A stretch of 54,677 nt of DNA from Negativicoccus succinicivorans. GTDB taxonomy: Bacteria > Bacillota > Negativicutes > Veillonellales > Negativicoccaceae. The position numbers and the translations under genes were made by a program. The notes beneath the pieces are model-generated. The model was not told the DNA's origin and made no database searches. It saw nothing but the letters and a program-made list of their open reading frames with translations. The first letter of the stretch is position 1. Every line of letters begins with the position of its first letter. This document shows, in pieces, positions 16,299 through 27,119 of this stretch. The stretch lies in the NCBI RefSeq assembly GCF_018373335.1, contig NZ_JAHAHH010000002.1, forward strand, positions 1-54,677. Direction: 5' to 3'.

Positions 16299-18336
16299 TA
16301 CTTTATTGTTCGAAATCGGTACGGAAGAAATTCCGGCGAAATTTATGCCGCGTATTCTTGATGAATTATGTACGCGGGCAGAAACAATGCTTGCCGATGC
16401 TCGCTTATCGTTTGCCTCGTTAAAAACGGCCGGAACGCCGCGACGTCTGGCACTCATTGTTGAGGGTTTAGCAGATCGTCAGCCGGACATGGTCGAAGAA
16501 AATCGTGGGCCGTCGGTAGCCATCGCGTTTGATGAAAATCACAACCCGACCAAAGCTGCACAGGGATTCGCGCGAGGCCAAGGCATCGATCCTTCTGAAC
16601 TGATCGAAAGAGACAACTACGTGTATGTGCATATCAAAAAAGAAGGTCAAACGGCGCAGATCATTTTGGCGAACTTGTTACCGGAATTGATTCAATCGCT
16701 ACAATTTCCTAAAAGCATGAAGTGGGGTAGCGAAAGCTTCCGTTTTGTACGTCCGATTCGTTGGCTTGTGGCACTTTTTAATGCGGAGGTGATTCCATTT
16801 ACACTCGCGGGCGTTGCCTCCGGAAATACCACTCGCGGGCATCGTTTTCTGGGGGAGGAAAATGTCGTAGTTCCCCAAGCAAGCGATTATGATCAGATAT
16901 TGCGCGAACAATATGTTATCGTCGATCCCGCCGAACGTCGCCAGATGATTACTCAAGGTTTGCAAAAGCTTGCTGAAGAACAGCATGCGACTGTGGTGGA
17001 AGATGAAGATCTGTTAACGGAAATCGTCTTCCTCGTCGAATATCCGACACCGCTTTGCGGTCATTTTGAAGAGCGCTATTTAGAGCTTCCGGAAGCGGCA
17101 GTGGTTACGCCGATGAAAGATCATCAACGCTATTTCCCGCTGCGTGATCGGGAAGGCCGACTCTTACCGCTGTTTTTGACGGTACGCAACGGCTCCGATG
17201 AATATTTAGCTACTGTACAGGCGGGTAATGAAAGGGTTTTGCGAGCCCGTTTGGCGGATGCGGAGTTCTTCTTTAATGAGGATCGTAAAAAGAGTTTGGC
17301 CGATAGATATGATGCATTGCAACGCATCGTTTATCAGGAAAATCTCGGGACCATGCAAGATAAGACAGAGCGTTTGCAAAAAATTACGCAAGTGCTCAGT
17401 GAAGCGTATGCGCTGACACAGGAAGAAAAGGAATTGTTACAACGTGCGACACATCTCGCCAAAACCGATTTGGCGACAGCACTTGTTACGGAGTTCACGG
17501 AATTGCAAGGGGAAATCGGCAAAGAATACGCTCTGCTGGACGGTGAGCAGGAAGAAGCGGCGCAAGCAATCTTTGAACAATACTTACCTCGATTTGCAGG
17601 CGACATTTTGCCCTCTACCAAGCTGGGTGAAGTATTGAGCCTTGCCGATAAATTGGATAATATCGTCGCGACATTCAGCCAAGGACATGCACCGACCGGC
17701 TCACAAGATCCGTTTGCGTTGCGCCGTCAGGCGATCGGGATTGTGCAAATCGCCGTCCAAAGTAAAACTCACTGGTGTTTACGTAAAATGGTTGCTGCCG
17801 TTGCCCAAACACTCGGTGACGTGCCGGCAGATGTGCAGGAACAAGTGGTTGCTTTTATTATGCAACGATTGCAAACCATTTTGAGCGATGAGGGCTTGTC
17901 GTACGATCAAATCGATGCCGTTCTTGCAGGGGATGATACTGATATTTACAGTGTCTATGGCAAAGCGCACGCGTTGGCAGACACCGGATTTGTCAAAGAT
18001 ATGGAACTTCGCCAAGCGTTTCGCCGTGTCGTAAATTTGGCAAAAGAACCGCAGCAGGGAGAAACTCAATCGGAACTTTTTGAAAGTGATGAAGAGCGAA
18101 ATTTGTATGCTGCGTATGAAGCGGTAGCTCCCAAAATTGAAGCTGCTTATGCGAAACAGGATTATGCTTCCGTGCATCGGGAGTTACAATCGTTAGTCGC
18201 ACCGATCAATGAATTTTTTGATCATGTCATTGTCATGGCGGATAATGAAAAAGTTCGCCAAAACCGCTTGCTGATCTTGCAAGATATTGCCGATTTGCTT
18301 ACGACATGGGTCGATATTAAAAAACTGGTAGAATAG
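16291..18336 (+). CDS. glyS: Glycyl-tRNA synthetase beta subunit
   Basis: The 681-residue protein is the tRNA-binding beta subunit of glycyl-tRNA synthetase. It starts with [15 protein letters not shown], a hallmark of GlyS, contains the HD-like core with [17 protein letters not shown] and the [12 protein letters not shown] motif, and ends in an anticodon-binding domain with [18 protein letters not shown]. The length is within the usual 680-700. The start lies within the last bases of glyQ. No terminator is seen before rplS, which has its own promoter. Confidence 0.97.
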   Translation: MNNTLLFEIGTEEIPAKFMPRILDELCTRAETMLADARLSFASLKTAGTPRRLALIVEGLADRQPDMVEENRGPSVAIAFDENHNPTKAAQGFARGQGIDPSELIERDNYVYVHIKKEGQTAQIILANLLPELIQSLQFPKSMKWGSESFRFVRPIRWLVALFNAEVIPFTLAGVASGNTTRGHRFLGEENVVVPQASDYDQILREQYVIVDPAERRQMITQGLQKLAEEQHATVVEDEDLLTEIVFLVEYPTPLCGHFEERYLELPEAAVVTPMKDHQRYFPLRDREGRLLPLFLTVRNGSDEYLATVQAGNERVLRARLADAEFFFNEDRKKSLADRYDALQRIVYQENLGTMQDKTERLQKITQVLSEAYALTQEEKELLQRATHLAKTDLATALVTEFTELQGEIGKEYALLDGEQEEAAQAIFEQYLPRFAGDILPSTKLGEVLSLADKLDNIVATFSQGHAPTGSQDPFALRRQAIGIVQIAVQSKTHWCLRKMVAAVAQTLGDVPADVQEQVVAFIMQRLQTILSDEGLSYDQIDAVLAGDDTDIYSVYGKAHALADTGFVKDMELRQAFRRVVNLAKEPQQGETQSELFESDEERNLYAAYEAVAPKIEAAYAKQDYASVHRELQSLVAPINEFFDHVIVMADNEKVRQNRLLILQDIADLLTTWVDIKKLVE

Positions 18337-18337
18337 C

Positions 18338-18366
18338 TTGCTTTATTAAGGTTGATATGATACAAT
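18338..18366 (+). promoter_or_regulatory. rplS promoter with extended -10
   Basis: TTGCTT (18338-18343), a 17-base spacer and TACAAT (18361-18366) with TG one base before the -10. It begins directly after the glyS stop codon. Confidence 0.65.
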
Positions 18367-18373
18367 ACCACTG

Positions 18374-18437
18374 TTATTTTGGATAGTCCTCTGTTCACTA
18401 GGTGGTGGGCAAGAATGTCCGGTAGGAGGAGAACGAT
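18374..18437 (+). promoter_or_regulatory. Putative L19 leader (autoregulatory) upstream of rplS
   Basis: The 60-odd bases between the likely transcription start and the ATG hold TCCTC (18387-18391), which can pair with GAGGA (18426-18430) inside the ribosome binding site. The spacing segment GGTGGTGGGCAAGAATGTCC could form the rest of a structured leader. L19 leaders that let the protein repress its own mRNA are known in low-GC Gram-positives. That this is one is inferred from position and the sequestering pairing. Confidence 0.5.
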
Positions 18438-18779
18438 ATGAACATCATTCAACAATTGGAACAAGAACAGTTGCGCTCGGACATTCCGGATTTCCGTGCC
18501 GGTGATACGGTTCGCGTCCACGCCAAAGTCGTCGAAGGTAATCGTGAACGTATTCAGATTTTTGAAGGCGTTGTCTTGGCACGCAAAAATGGCGGTGTCC
18601 GTGAAACTTTCACAGTGCGTCGTATTGCGTCCGGCGTCGGTGTAGAACGTACATTCCTTGTACATTCCCCGCGCGTGGCCAAAATTGAAGTCAAAAACCG
18701 CGGTATCGTACGTCGTGCAAAACTGTACTACCTGCGTCGCTTGACCGGTAAAGCGGCTCGTATTCGTGAACGTCGCTAA
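18438..18779 (+). CDS. rplS: 50S ribosomal protein L19
   Basis: The 113-residue protein sits at the 30S-50S interface near the 16S r[42 protein letters not shown] and [18 protein letters not shown] cover the family from end to end, and the length is standard. AGGAGGA stands 8-13 bases before the ATG. In many bacteria rplS follows rpsP-rimM-trmD; here it stands alone after glyS with its own promoter and terminator. Confidence 0.98.
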   Translation: MNIIQQLEQEQLRSDIPDFRAGDTVRVHAKVVEGNRERIQIFEGVVLARKNGGVRETFTVRRIASGVGVERTFLVHSPRVAKIEVKNRGIVRRAKLYYLRRLTGKAARIRERR

Positions 18780-18787
18780 GAGTAAGT

Positions 18788-18815
18788 AAAAAGGACTGTA
18801 TATACAGTCCTTTTT
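18788..18815 (+). terminator. Terminator after rplS
   Basis: AAAAAGGACTGTA and TACAGTCCTTTTT form a 13-bp stem around TA, followed by more T residues. Confidence 0.88.
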
Positions 18816-18886
18816 TTATATAATAAAATGGAAGAGGTATTGTTGATTATTTATTTATTACAGAGTACGAATAAAGGAGGTGCATT

Positions 18887-19753
18887 ATGCTTATCCAATG
18901 GTTTCCCGGGCACATGGCCAAAGCGCAACGTCTGATTAAAGAGCAGCTAAAAGCCATCGATGTAGTCGTGGAACTGAGAGATGCACGTGTGCCCGCTTCG
19001 AGTGAAAATCCGTTGCTGCGTGAACTGATTCAAGCAAAACCGCGGATTTTGTTATTAAACAAAGCCGATTTGGCAGATCCAAAAATTTCTGCACAATGGC
19101 AACAATATTTTGCCAACCGGGGGATTACGACGTTACTCATAGACAGCACGTCTAAGTCCAGTCGTAAGCGACTGATTCAGGAAATTCGGCAAGCGGCGGC
19201 ACCATTACTTGAGCGCTGGAAGCGTCGAGGTATTCGAGCGCGTTCCGTGCGTACGATGATTTTAGGCATTCCCAACGTCGGTAAATCGACGCTTATTAAT
19301 ACGCTGGCGAAAAGTTATATTGCACATACGGCCAATCGTCCCGGTAAAACGCGCGGCCAACAATGGGTAAAGTTGGCGGATGGCGTTGAATTGATGGATA
19401 CACCAGGTGTGTTATGGCCGAAGTTTGAAGATCCTGTGGTTGGCCAAAAACTGGCCGCCACCGGTGCCATCACCGATGAAGTGTTTGATGCGGAAGATGT
19501 AGTCAGAAATCTGCTGGCTTATATCAATGAAAATTATCCGGGGGCGCTTACGGAACGCTATGGAATTCAAACGGCATCGGGGACACCTGATGAATGGTTA
19601 ACGGAAATCGCGAAAAAACGAGGCGCATTGCTACCCAAAGGTGAGTATGACTACCATAAGGCACGCCAATTCGTTCTGGGCGATTTCCGTCAAATGCGGC
19701 TGGGTAAAATCAGTTTAGAGACCCCGCCTACCGAGGCAAGTCAAAATGGCTGA
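18887..19753 (+). CDS. rbgA: Ribosome biogenesis GTPase RbgA/YlqF
   Basis: The 288-residue GTPase is needed for late 50S assembly. Its GTPase motifs are circularly permuted: G4 (LLNKADLAD) comes before G1 (GIPNVGKSTLI, about residue 125) and G3 (MDTPGVLWP). The N-terminal QWFPGHMAKA is diagnostic. AAAGGAGG before the ATG at 18887 supports the start. It overlaps rnhB by 8 bases, an arrangement common in Firmicutes. Confidence 0.96.
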   Translation: MLIQWFPGHMAKAQRLIKEQLKAIDVVVELRDARVPASSENPLLRELIQAKPRILLLNKADLADPKISAQWQQYFANRGITTLLIDSTSKSSRKRLIQEIRQAAAPLLERWKRRGIRARSVRTMILGIPNVGKSTLINTLAKSYIAHTANRPGKTRGQQWVKLADGVELMDTPGVLWPKFEDPVVGQKLAATGAITDEVFDAEDVVRNLLAYINENYPGALTERYGIQTASGTPDEWLTEIAKKRGALLPKGEYDYHKARQFVLGDFRQMRLGKISLETPPTEASQNG

Positions 19754-20525
19754 AGAGAAAAAAGAAACGATTGCCATGATCCGTTCACGTTTGGCAGAAA
19801 TACCCACCCCTGAAGAGTTATTGCGCTGGAGCTTGGATGGTCGCCTGGGTGTTCGGCAGGCTTTGCGGCAATACGCGCGGCGTCAGGACAAAGTGCGGAA
19901 GGAACACGAGCGTTTACGAGCTCTCTATCGATATGAGGAGCATTGGTATGCACAGGGCAAACTGAATATTGCCGGCACCGATGAAGCGGGACGCGGACCG
20001 GTAGCCGGTCCGGTGACGGTGGCTGCAGTTATTTTGCCGCCGCATGCTATGCTGGACGGACTGAACGATTCGAAAAAGCTTTCGGCAGTGACGCGGGAAA
20101 AATTGTTCAAAGAAATTATTGAAACTGCTATTGCCTATAAGATTTTGCATATTCCCGTCGAAGTCATTGATTCCGTCAACATTTATCAGGCGGTGCTTGA
20201 CGGCATGCAGGCCGCGACTATGTCATTACGACCGGCGGCGGAAGCGCTGTTGGCGGATGCCATGCCGGTTACCTTACCGATTCCTGTGCAAGCGATTATT
20301 CGGGGCGATTCGCAAAGTGCTTCCATTGCGGCAGCCTCTATTTTGGCGAAAGTCAGTCGTGACCATTTAATGGAAGAATTGGATATACAATATCCACAAT
20401 ACGGCTTTGCTACTCATAAAGGCTATCTTACGGAACATCATTTAAGTATGTTAAAAAAATATGGACCGTCACCGGTTCATCGCAAAAGTTTTGAACCGAT
20501 TAAAAGCATGATCAATGCATTCTAA
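19746..20525 (+). CDS. rnhB: Ribonuclease HII
   Basis: The 259-residue enzyme cuts RNA in RNA-DNA hybrids and removes misincorporated ribonucleotides. The catalytic Asp-Glu lie in GTDEAGRGPVAGPV, and LNDSKKLS and the late AIIRGDSQSASIAAASILAK segment give the rest of the site. The first 75 residues form a basic helical extension before the catalytic core, as in Bacillus RnhB. The genome also encodes RNase HIII (46808). The start overlaps rbgA. Confidence 0.95.
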   Translation: MAEEKKETIAMIRSRLAEIPTPEELLRWSLDGRLGVRQALRQYARRQDKVRKEHERLRALYRYEEHWYAQGKLNIAGTDEAGRGPVAGPVTVAAVILPPHAMLDGLNDSKKLSAVTREKLFKEIIETAIAYKILHIPVEVIDSVNIYQAVLDGMQAATMSLRPAAEALLADAMPVTLPIPVQAIIRGDSQSASIAAASILAKVSRDHLMEELDIQYPQYGFATHKGYLTEHHLSMLKKYGPSPVHRKSFEPIKSMINAF

Positions 20526-20558
20526 TGGATACGCAATACATCGAAGGAAGAGATTTGC

Positions 20559-20912
20559 GTGAGTCGACATAATGATTTAGGGGCAGACGGGGAAGCGCTT
20601 GCCGCCGCGTATTTGGAAACGCAGGGATATCGTATATGTGCGCGCAATTTTCGCAGCGGCAAAGGTGAAATCGATATCATCGCAAGCGACGGTAACACAC
20701 TTGTGTTTGTCGAAGTGAAAACCCGCTCTACCGCACGTTTTGGTTTGCCGCGTGAAGCAGTCACGCCTTTTAAACAAAACATGTTACGCAAAACTGCGAT
20801 GGCCTATTTAGTTCAACTGTCAAAAGAGATACCGTGCCGCTTTGACGTTGTGGAAATTCAAATACACGCCAACGGAACCTATCAACTAAATCAGCTGAAA
20901 AATGCGTTTTAG
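20559..20912 (+). CDS. yraN: UPF0102 (YraN-like) endonuclease-fold protein
   Basis: The 117-residue protein belongs to the YraN family, which has a Holliday-junction-resolvase-like nuclease fold but no settled function. LGADGEALAAAYLETQGY, GEIDIIASDGNTLVFVEVKT and RFDVVEI are the expected motifs; Asp and Glu-x-Lys form the presumed metal site. It starts at GTG 20559. It lies between rnhB and comM, a conserved order in Firmicutes, and overlaps no neighbour's core. Confidence 0.9.
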   Translation: MSRHNDLGADGEALAAAYLETQGYRICARNFRSGKGEIDIIASDGNTLVFVEVKTRSTARFGLPREAVTPFKQNMLRKTAMAYLVQLSKEIPCRFDVVEIQIHANGTYQLNQLKNAF

Positions 20913-20922
20913 GAGGAGAAAT

Positions 20923-22443
20923 ATGTTTGCACGAGTATTTGGAGCCACTACGTTCGGATTAAGCGGTCATTTGATTTTAGTCGAAGTGGATTTAGCTAAT
21001 GGCCTGCCTGCGTATGATATTGTCGGCTTACCGACGCAGGCCGTCAGGGAATCCAAAGAAAGAGTGCGTCCTGCTCTGAAGAACTCCGGACTGGAGTTTC
21101 CGTTGCGTAAGATTACAGTAAATTTGGCCCCAGCCGATTTGAAAAAAGAAGGCGCAGGGCTGGACTTGGCGATCGCGATAGGCATACTCGCGGCCGGCGG
21201 AACGTTGCAACGAGAAAGTTTGGCAGATGCGGTCAGTATCGGCGAACTGGCACTGGATGGCAAGGTGCGTCCCGTTAACGGGGTCTTGCCGATGGTCATT
21301 GCTGCCAAAGAAGCGGGCAAGAAACGTTTTTTTGTCGCACCGCAAAATGTGCAAGAAGCTCTTTTATGTAACGGTATTGAAGTTTATGCAGTCACTTCCT
21401 TGCGCGACTTGGTTCGCTATTTGCAAGGTGAAATCGTTTGGAACGCGGCAGTGCCTGAAGCCGAGCAGGAAGAGATTCCGGAAGTGAATGAAGACTTCGC
21501 GGAAGTACAGGGGCAAATTATGGCGAAACGCGCATTGGAAATCGCTGCGGCCGGCGGGCATAATGTATTGATGATCGGACCGCCGGGGTCAGGTAAAACG
21601 ATGTTGGCGCGCCGAATCAATTCTATTTTGCCTCCGCTTTCGCATGAAGAAGCACTGGAAGTGACTAAAATTTACAGTGTGGCGGGTTTGTTTGATGTGT
21701 CACGGACAGCCGCATTGCACGCCCGACCGTTTCGCAGTCCGCATCATACCGTATCGACGGCGGCCCTAATCGGCGGCGGCAGTATTCCCAAACCGGGCGA
21801 AGTCACGCTCAGTCACAAAGGCGTACTATTTCTTGATGAATTACCGGAATTTCCGCGCTCCGTTTTGGAAGTGCTGCGTCAGCCGTTGGAAGATCGAGTC
21901 GTCCACATATCACGCGTGAATGCCAGCCTGACGTATCCTGCCGATTTTATTTTAATCAGTGCGATGAACCCGTGTCCCTGCGGATTTAACGGTGATCCGG
22001 ATAAAGAATGCACTTGTTCGAGCGGTGATATTCGCCGGTACTTGCGAAAAATTTCGGGACCGTTACTGGATCGTATCGATTTGCATGTAAGTGTACAGCG
22101 ACCGAAGTACACGGAACTTACCGCGACCCGTGCGGAAGAATCGTCAGAGGTTATTCGCGCTCGCGTTAAATTGGCCCGTGAGCGACAGGCAAAACGCTTG
22201 GCTATTTACGGGATGCGCACAAATTCCCAAATGCAGCACCGCCAGATCAAAGAAACGTGTGAAATGACACCACGTGCGCAACAAATCCTGGCGGATGTAT
22301 TTAATCGTTTGCACTTAAGCGCACGCGCTTACGACCGAATCATAAAAGTGGCACGTACAATTGCCGATCTGCAGGGCAAAGACATCATCGACGCGGAGCA
22401 AATTGCGGAAGCAGTAAGTTACCGTGCACAAGACAAGGAGTAG
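20923..22443 (+). CDS. comM: Mg-chelatase-like AAA+ protein ComM/YifB
   Basis: The 506-residue AAA+ protein is a homologue of ComM, a hexameric helicase shown to promote branch migration in natural transformation. The N-terminal fold has GLPAYDIVGLPTQAVRES; Walker A is GPPGSGKTML, Walker B LFLDELPEF, and SAMNPCPCG is typical of the family. The start at 20923 follows TAGGAGGA. With dprA next in line, two DNA uptake and recombination genes stand together; this does not prove competence in this organism. Confidence 0.93.
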   Translation: MFARVFGATTFGLSGHLILVEVDLANGLPAYDIVGLPTQAVRESKERVRPALKNSGLEFPLRKITVNLAPADLKKEGAGLDLAIAIGILAAGGTLQRESLADAVSIGELALDGKVRPVNGVLPMVIAAKEAGKKRFFVAPQNVQEALLCNGIEVYAVTSLRDLVRYLQGEIVWNAAVPEAEQEEIPEVNEDFAEVQGQIMAKRALEIAAAGGHNVLMIGPPGSGKTMLARRINSILPPLSHEEALEVTKIYSVAGLFDVSRTAALHARPFRSPHHTVSTAALIGGGSIPKPGEVTLSHKGVLFLDELPEFPRSVLEVLRQPLEDRVVHISRVNASLTYPADFILISAMNPCPCGFNGDPDKECTCSSGDIRRYLRKISGPLLDRIDLHVSVQRPKYTELTATRAEESSEVIRARVKLARERQAKRLAIYGMRTNSQMQHRQIKETCEMTPRAQQILADVFNRLHLSARAYDRIIKVARTIADLQGKDIIDAEQIAEAVSYRAQDKE

Positions 22444-22503
22444 AGAATCATTATGTTTTTCTACTCGAATGAATAAACTATTTTATTTAAGTCGGTGAAT
22501 AAA

Positions 22504-23601
22504 ATGGATATGAAAAGGGAAGAAATATACGCGGCGGCGCTACAAAAGACAGCGTATGTAGGTGCGGTCAAATTACGTCAATTGGTTCGCTTTTTCGGTA
22601 GCTTTGAAGCGATTTGGCAAGCTTCCGAAAAGGCATTACTGGCATCCCATACATTGGGACCAAAATCACTCGCGGGATTTTTGGCGCAACGAAAAATGAT
22701 TGAACCCGAAAAGATTTGGGAGGCCAATCAAAAATGGGACGTCAGCTTACTGACCTTTCAAGATGCCGATTTCCCAAAACGTTTACAGAATGATCCTCAT
22801 GCGCCGGCCATACTTGCATATCGAGGGACGTGGCGAGAACCGGAAAAAGCGATTGCCATCGTCGGTTCACGCAAGCCGACACCGTATGGGATTAATGCCG
22901 CGCGTTTATTTGCCGGAGAATTGAGTAAGGCAGGCGTCGCTATCATTAGCGGCGGTGCACGCGGTATAGATTCTACAAGTCATCGGGCTACACTTCCTGA
23001 CGGGTATACGATTTGCGTGCTGGCTTGTGGTTTGGATATTCCCTATCCGCCGGAAAACAAGTCATTATTTGAGGAAATCATGCAACACGGTGTAGTGATG
23101 TCGGAATATGCGTTGGGAACTAAACCGTTGGGGCGGCAATTTCCAGCACGCAATCGCATCATCAGCGGATTGAGTGACGGGGTGTTGGTCATTGAAGCGG
23201 CGAAACGCAGCGGCACATTGATTACGGCAGATTTTGCTTTGGAGGCGGGGCGTGATGTATTTGCCGTCCCCGGCAGCATTTTCTCACCAATGTCCGTGGG
23301 CACGCATCATTTATTACGACAAGGTGCGGCGCTGGCTGCGGAGCCGAACGATATTTTGCGCGAATATAATTGGTTAGATACGGAGCATGAAATGGGCTCG
23401 GTAACCGGTCCGGATTTGACACCGACCGAGGAATTAGTGTACCGTTGTTGCCAGTTGGAGAAAACAGTCGACATGGATACGATTATCCTTCGTTCCGCTT
23501 TACACCCGACCGAAGCCAACTATATATTGTTACAATTAGAATTAAAAGGACTTATACAACAATGTGGAAATCAAAAATATATGGCAATGATTTCCAGATA
23601 G
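22504..23601 (+). CDS. dprA: DNA-processing protein DprA/Smf
   Basis: The 365-residue protein loads RecA onto incoming single-stranded DNA. The Rossmann-like core shows AIVGSRKPTPYG, SGGARGIDSTSH, GCGLD-like LACGLDIPYPPEN, FPARNRIISGLSDGVLVIEA and SGTLITADFALEAGR. An N-terminal helical domain precedes it and a C-terminal winged-helix-like DprA tail follows. The start could be GTG 22495, ATG 22504 or ATG 22510; GGTG 8 bases upstream favours 22504. It is followed closely by topA, the usual order. Confidence 0.95.
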   Translation: MDMKREEIYAAALQKTAYVGAVKLRQLVRFFGSFEAIWQASEKALLASHTLGPKSLAGFLAQRKMIEPEKIWEANQKWDVSLLTFQDADFPKRLQNDPHAPAILAYRGTWREPEKAIAIVGSRKPTPYGINAARLFAGELSKAGVAIISGGARGIDSTSHRATLPDGYTICVLACGLDIPYPPENKSLFEEIMQHGVVMSEYALGTKPLGRQFPARNRIISGLSDGVLVIEAAKRSGTLITADFALEAGRDVFAVPGSIFSPMSVGTHHLLRQGAALAAEPNDILREYNWLDTEHEMGSVTGPDLTPTEELVYRCCQLEKTVDMDTIILRSALHPTEANYILLQLELKGLIQQCGNQKYMAMISR

Positions 23602-23610
23602 GAGGCAGCA

Positions 23611-25782
23611 TTGTCCATCAAACGCACAATTTCAATCGGACGCAAAAACAGTGCCGGTAAGCCGGCTGTTGTCAAAGCGCCGAAATGGGAGCGCACACCG
23701 AATCCGAACGGGAAACATCTCGTGATTGTGGAGTCTCCCGCCAAGGCGAAAACGATTGAAAAAATTCTCGGTAAAAATTATAAAGTTATGGCCAGCATGG
23801 GGCATTTGCGAGATTTACCGAAAAACTCGCTCGGTGTCGATGTGGAAAACGGATTCATACCGCGGTATACGAATGTTTCCGATCGCCATGATGTAATTTC
23901 TCATTTACGCGCGGAAGCGAATAAATCGTGCGATGTTATCCTCGCCACTGACCCTGACCGCGAGGGAGAAGCTATTTCTCATCATTTGTCGGTTCTTTTG
24001 GATGTTCCGGCGGATGAGAATGTGCGAATTACATTTAATGAAATTACGCCGCATGCGATCAAAGAAGCGATTGCCCAACCGCGTCCGATTGATGAGCAGA
24101 AGGTGGATGCGCAACAGGCACGGCGAGTATTGGACCGACTTGTCGGGTATAAATTAAGCCCCTTTCTTTGGAAAAAAGTATTTCGCGGTCTAAGCGCGGG
24201 ACGCGTGCAGTCCGTGGCAGTACGTTTGATTTGTGAGCGAGAAGAAGAAATTAAGGCGTTTGTACCGGAGGAATACTGGTCTATTGAAGCCGATTATCAC
24301 GTCGGCAAAGGTAAATCATTTACCGCCAAGGTTGTTCGGTACGACGACAAAGAGTTGGCAGTTGCGCAAGAAAGCGTCGCCAACGACTTAGTCGAAGAAT
24401 TGAAAGCGGCGGACGCGCATGTCGAAAAATTGACGCGCGGTCAGCAACGCCGTCGACCGCAAGCGCCGTTCACTACCAGTACGATGCAACAGGACAGTGT
24501 CAATCGGCTGAATTTCGGCGCGCGCAAGACCATGATGATTGCGCAGCAATTATATGAGGGTCTGGATATCCGTGGTACTCATGTCGGTTTGATTACTTAC
24601 ATGCGTACCGACTCCGTACGAATCGCGGAAGAGATGCAGGAAGAAGCAAAGCAGTACATTACCGAAACTTATGGTAAAGAGTACGTACCTGAGTCACCGA
24701 ATAAATACTCGAAGCAACAGCAGAGTCAGGATGCGCACGAGGCGATTCGTCCGACGTCATTAGCATATTCTCCCGCGGAAGTCGCGCCCTTTTTAAATCG
24801 GGATCAGCTGAAATTATATACGTTAATCTGGAATCGTTTTCTGGCCAGCCAAATGACGCCGCAAATTGCGCAACGTTTAACCGTGACCATTCGCGCCGGA
24901 AAATTTGAACTGCGAGCCGTAGGTCGTCATATTATTTTTGACGGTTTCACCGCAGTTTACGGGACGAAAGATAAAAAAGAAGAAACGATTTTACCGGAGT
25001 TGCACAAAGAAGATGCGTTGACGGTCAAAAAAATTGAGCCGAAACAGCACTTCACGCAACCGCCGGCAAGGTATACGGAAGCAAGTTTAATTAAACTTTT
25101 GGAAGAAAAAGGAATCGGTCGCCCGAGTACATATGCACCGATTTTGGATACCATTCAAAAACGCAACTATGTTGAAAAGCGTGATAAAGCATTTATTCCT
25201 ACGGAACTGGGTTTTGTTGTGGTAGATCTTCTGAAACGCTTTTTCAGCAAGGTCGTTGATGTTAAATTCACCTCGCGTATGGAAGAGGAATTGGATAAAA
25301 TTGCCGATGGTGAATTAAGCTATGAACAACTGCTGGAAAGTTTTTACAAAGTATTTGCACAGGAGCTTTCCGACGCTGAAGGAAAAATCGATAAAGTGAA
25401 AGTCATTGAGCAGGAATCCGATGTTATCTGTGATAAATGCGGCGCTAAAATGATTTATAAATTCGGCCGGTACGGAAAATTCTTAGCCTGTCCGAATTTT
25501 CCGAAATGTAAAAACACTAAGCCGATTACCGATCCGGTCGGCATTGCCTGTCCGAAATGTAAAAAAGGACACATAGTGCGCCGTAAATCCAAACGTGGCC
25601 GTGTTTTTTATGGTTGCGATCGGTATCCGGAATGCGATTTGGCATTGTGGAATGAACCGGTGGATCAATTTTGCAAAGAATGCGGATCCATTATGGTGAA
25701 AAAGAAGACACGTCAACGAGGCGAAGAAATTATTTGCAGCAACAAGGAGTGCCCGACGCATGGCAGCCATAAGAAAAAATGA
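23611..25782 (+). CDS. topA: DNA topoisomerase I
   Basis: The 723-residue type IA topoisomerase relaxes negative supercoils. The Toprim domain has [17 protein letters not shown] and [24 protein letters not shown] holds the catalytic Tyr. Three four-Cys zinc ribbons close the protein (CDKCGAK.., CPKCKKG.., CKECGSI..). It begins at TTG, 6 bases after AGGAGG, giving a basic N-terminal extension of about 30 residues ahead of the Toprim fold. It overlaps trmFO by 23 bases. Confidence 0.97.
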   Translation: MSIKRTISIGRKNSAGKPAVVKAPKWERTPNPNGKHLVIVESPAKAKTIEKILGKNYKVMASMGHLRDLPKNSLGVDVENGFIPRYTNVSDRHDVISHLRAEANKSCDVILATDPDREGEAISHHLSVLLDVPADENVRITFNEITPHAIKEAIAQPRPIDEQKVDAQQARRVLDRLVGYKLSPFLWKKVFRGLSAGRVQSVAVRLICEREEEIKAFVPEEYWSIEADYHVGKGKSFTAKVVRYDDKELAVAQESVANDLVEELKAADAHVEKLTRGQQRRRPQAPFTTSTMQQDSVNRLNFGARKTMMIAQQLYEGLDIRGTHVGLITYMRTDSVRIAEEMQEEAKQYITETYGKEYVPESPNKYSKQQQSQDAHEAIRPTSLAYSPAEVAPFLNRDQLKLYTLIWNRFLASQMTPQIAQRLTVTIRAGKFELRAVGRHIIFDGFTAVYGTKDKKEETILPELHKEDALTVKKIEPKQHFTQPPARYTEASLIKLLEEKGIGRPSTYAPILDTIQKRNYVEKRDKAFIPTELGFVVVDLLKRFFSKVVDVKFTSRMEEELDKIADGELSYEQLLESFYKVFAQELSDAEGKIDKVKVIEQESDVICDKCGAKMIYKFGRYGKFLACPNFPKCKNTKPITDPVGIACPKCKKGHIVRRKSKRGRVFYGCDRYPECDLALWNEPVDQFCKECGSIMVKKKTRQRGEEIICSNKECPTHGSHKKK

Positions 25783-27085
25783 AGTGATTACCGTCATCGG
25801 TGCCGGACTGGCGGGATGTGAAGCCGCCTGGCAGGCAGCGCAAGCAGGTGTACGTGTTCGCTTACTGGAAATGAAGCCGAAGCGGTATACACCGGCACAC
25901 GCGTTGCCGCATTTTGCTGAACTCGTTTGCAGTAATTCGTTGCGTGCGGCAGCAATTACGAATGCGGTAGGACTTTTGAAGGAAGAAATGCGGCAATTAA
26001 ATTCGCTTATCATGCAAGCGGCTGATACGCATCAAGTGCCGGCCGGCGGTGCACTTGCCGTTGATCGGGAAGGCTATGCGCAGACAGTGACCGATGCGAT
26101 CAAAAACCATCCGTTGATCGAAGTGGTTACGGAAGAGGTCATGTCGATCCCGGAAGACGGTATTGTAATCATTGCTACCGGTCCGCTTACGGATGGTAAG
26201 TTAGCGGAATCGATCGCAGCATTCAGCGGGGAAGACTATTTCCATTTTTTTGATGCTGCTGCGCCGATTGTGTATTTAGAGTCATTGAACAAAGATGTAG
26301 TGTATCGCGCTTCGCGTTACAATAAAGGTCCGGCAGCATATCTCAACTGTCCATTTAATAAAGAAGAATATCTGCGCTTTCGCGAAGAACTTATCGCAGC
26401 GGAGGTAGCAGGCCAACATCATTTTGAAAAAGGCGAAATATTTGAAGGCTGCATGCCCATTGAAGTGCTCGGTAATCGCGGGGAAGATACCATGCGATTC
26501 GGACCGTTGAAGCCGGTAGGTTTGCCGGATCCGCGTACGGGCGAAGAACCGTATGCGGTGGTTCAATTGCGCCAGGATAATGCAGAAGGTACGTTATACA
26601 ATCTTGTCGGTTTTCAGACCCATCTGAAATGGGGGGAACAAAAGCGGATTTTTCGCATGATTCCCGGCATGGAAAATGCGGAATTCGCGCGTTTTGGTGT
26701 AATGCATCGTAACAGCTATATCAATTCTCCTAAGCTTCTTCAAGCGACATTGCAAACTAAAAAACGTCCCACCTTGTTTTTTGCGGGACAAATTACCGGC
26801 GTGGAGGGATATGTGGAATCGGCCGCCGCCGGTTTGCTCGCCGGTCGTAACGCGGCGCGTTTGCTGCATGGTAAAATGCTTTGGGGGCCGCCGGCAACAA
26901 CGGCGATCGGTAGTTTGATGCAATATATCTCGACCGATAACAAAGATAACTTCCAACCAATGAATGTGAATTTCGGCTTAATCGCTCCGTTGGCTAAGCG
27001 CGTTCCCAAAAAAGAAAAGAACACGGTACTGGCTAATCGGGCCTTGGAAGCATTGCAGGCAGCGATTGCCAATGACGAAATCTGA
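25760..27085 (+). CDS. trmFO: Folate-dependent tRNA (uracil-54-C5)-methyltransferase TrmFO
   Basis: The 441-residue flavoprotein forms ribothymidine at position 54 of tRNA using methylenetetrahydrofolate. The N-terminal FAD motif is [32 protein letters not shown] and [23 protein letters not shown] are family hallmarks. The topA-trmFO order is standard in Firmicutes. The ATG lies inside the end of topA. A terminator follows directly. Confidence 0.96.
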   Translation: MAAIRKNEVITVIGAGLAGCEAAWQAAQAGVRVRLLEMKPKRYTPAHALPHFAELVCSNSLRAAAITNAVGLLKEEMRQLNSLIMQAADTHQVPAGGALAVDREGYAQTVTDAIKNHPLIEVVTEEVMSIPEDGIVIIATGPLTDGKLAESIAAFSGEDYFHFFDAAAPIVYLESLNKDVVYRASRYNKGPAAYLNCPFNKEEYLRFREELIAAEVAGQHHFEKGEIFEGCMPIEVLGNRGEDTMRFGPLKPVGLPDPRTGEEPYAVVQLRQDNAEGTLYNLVGFQTHLKWGEQKRIFRMIPGMENAEFARFGVMHRNSYINSPKLLQATLQTKKRPTLFFAGQITGVEGYVESAAAGLLAGRNAARLLHGKMLWGPPATTAIGSLMQYISTDNKDNFQPMNVNFGLIAPLAKRVPKKEKNTVLANRALEALQAAIANDEI

Positions 27086-27089
27086 AATA

Positions 27090-27119
27090 AAAAAATGACG
27101 TCGATCGACGTCATTTTTT
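27090..27119. terminator. Perfect 30-bp palindromic bidirectional terminator
   Basis: Two 15-base arms match exactly around TCGATCGA, with A and T tracts at the ends. The minus-strand gene lgt ends inside it, so it serves both convergent genes. Confidence 0.85.

Noticed and set aside
25483..26013. 176-codon open frame on the minus strand across topA and trmFO
   Set aside because: It is antisense to two strongly conserved genes, has no ribosome site and resembles nothing; it is a shadow of their codon use.
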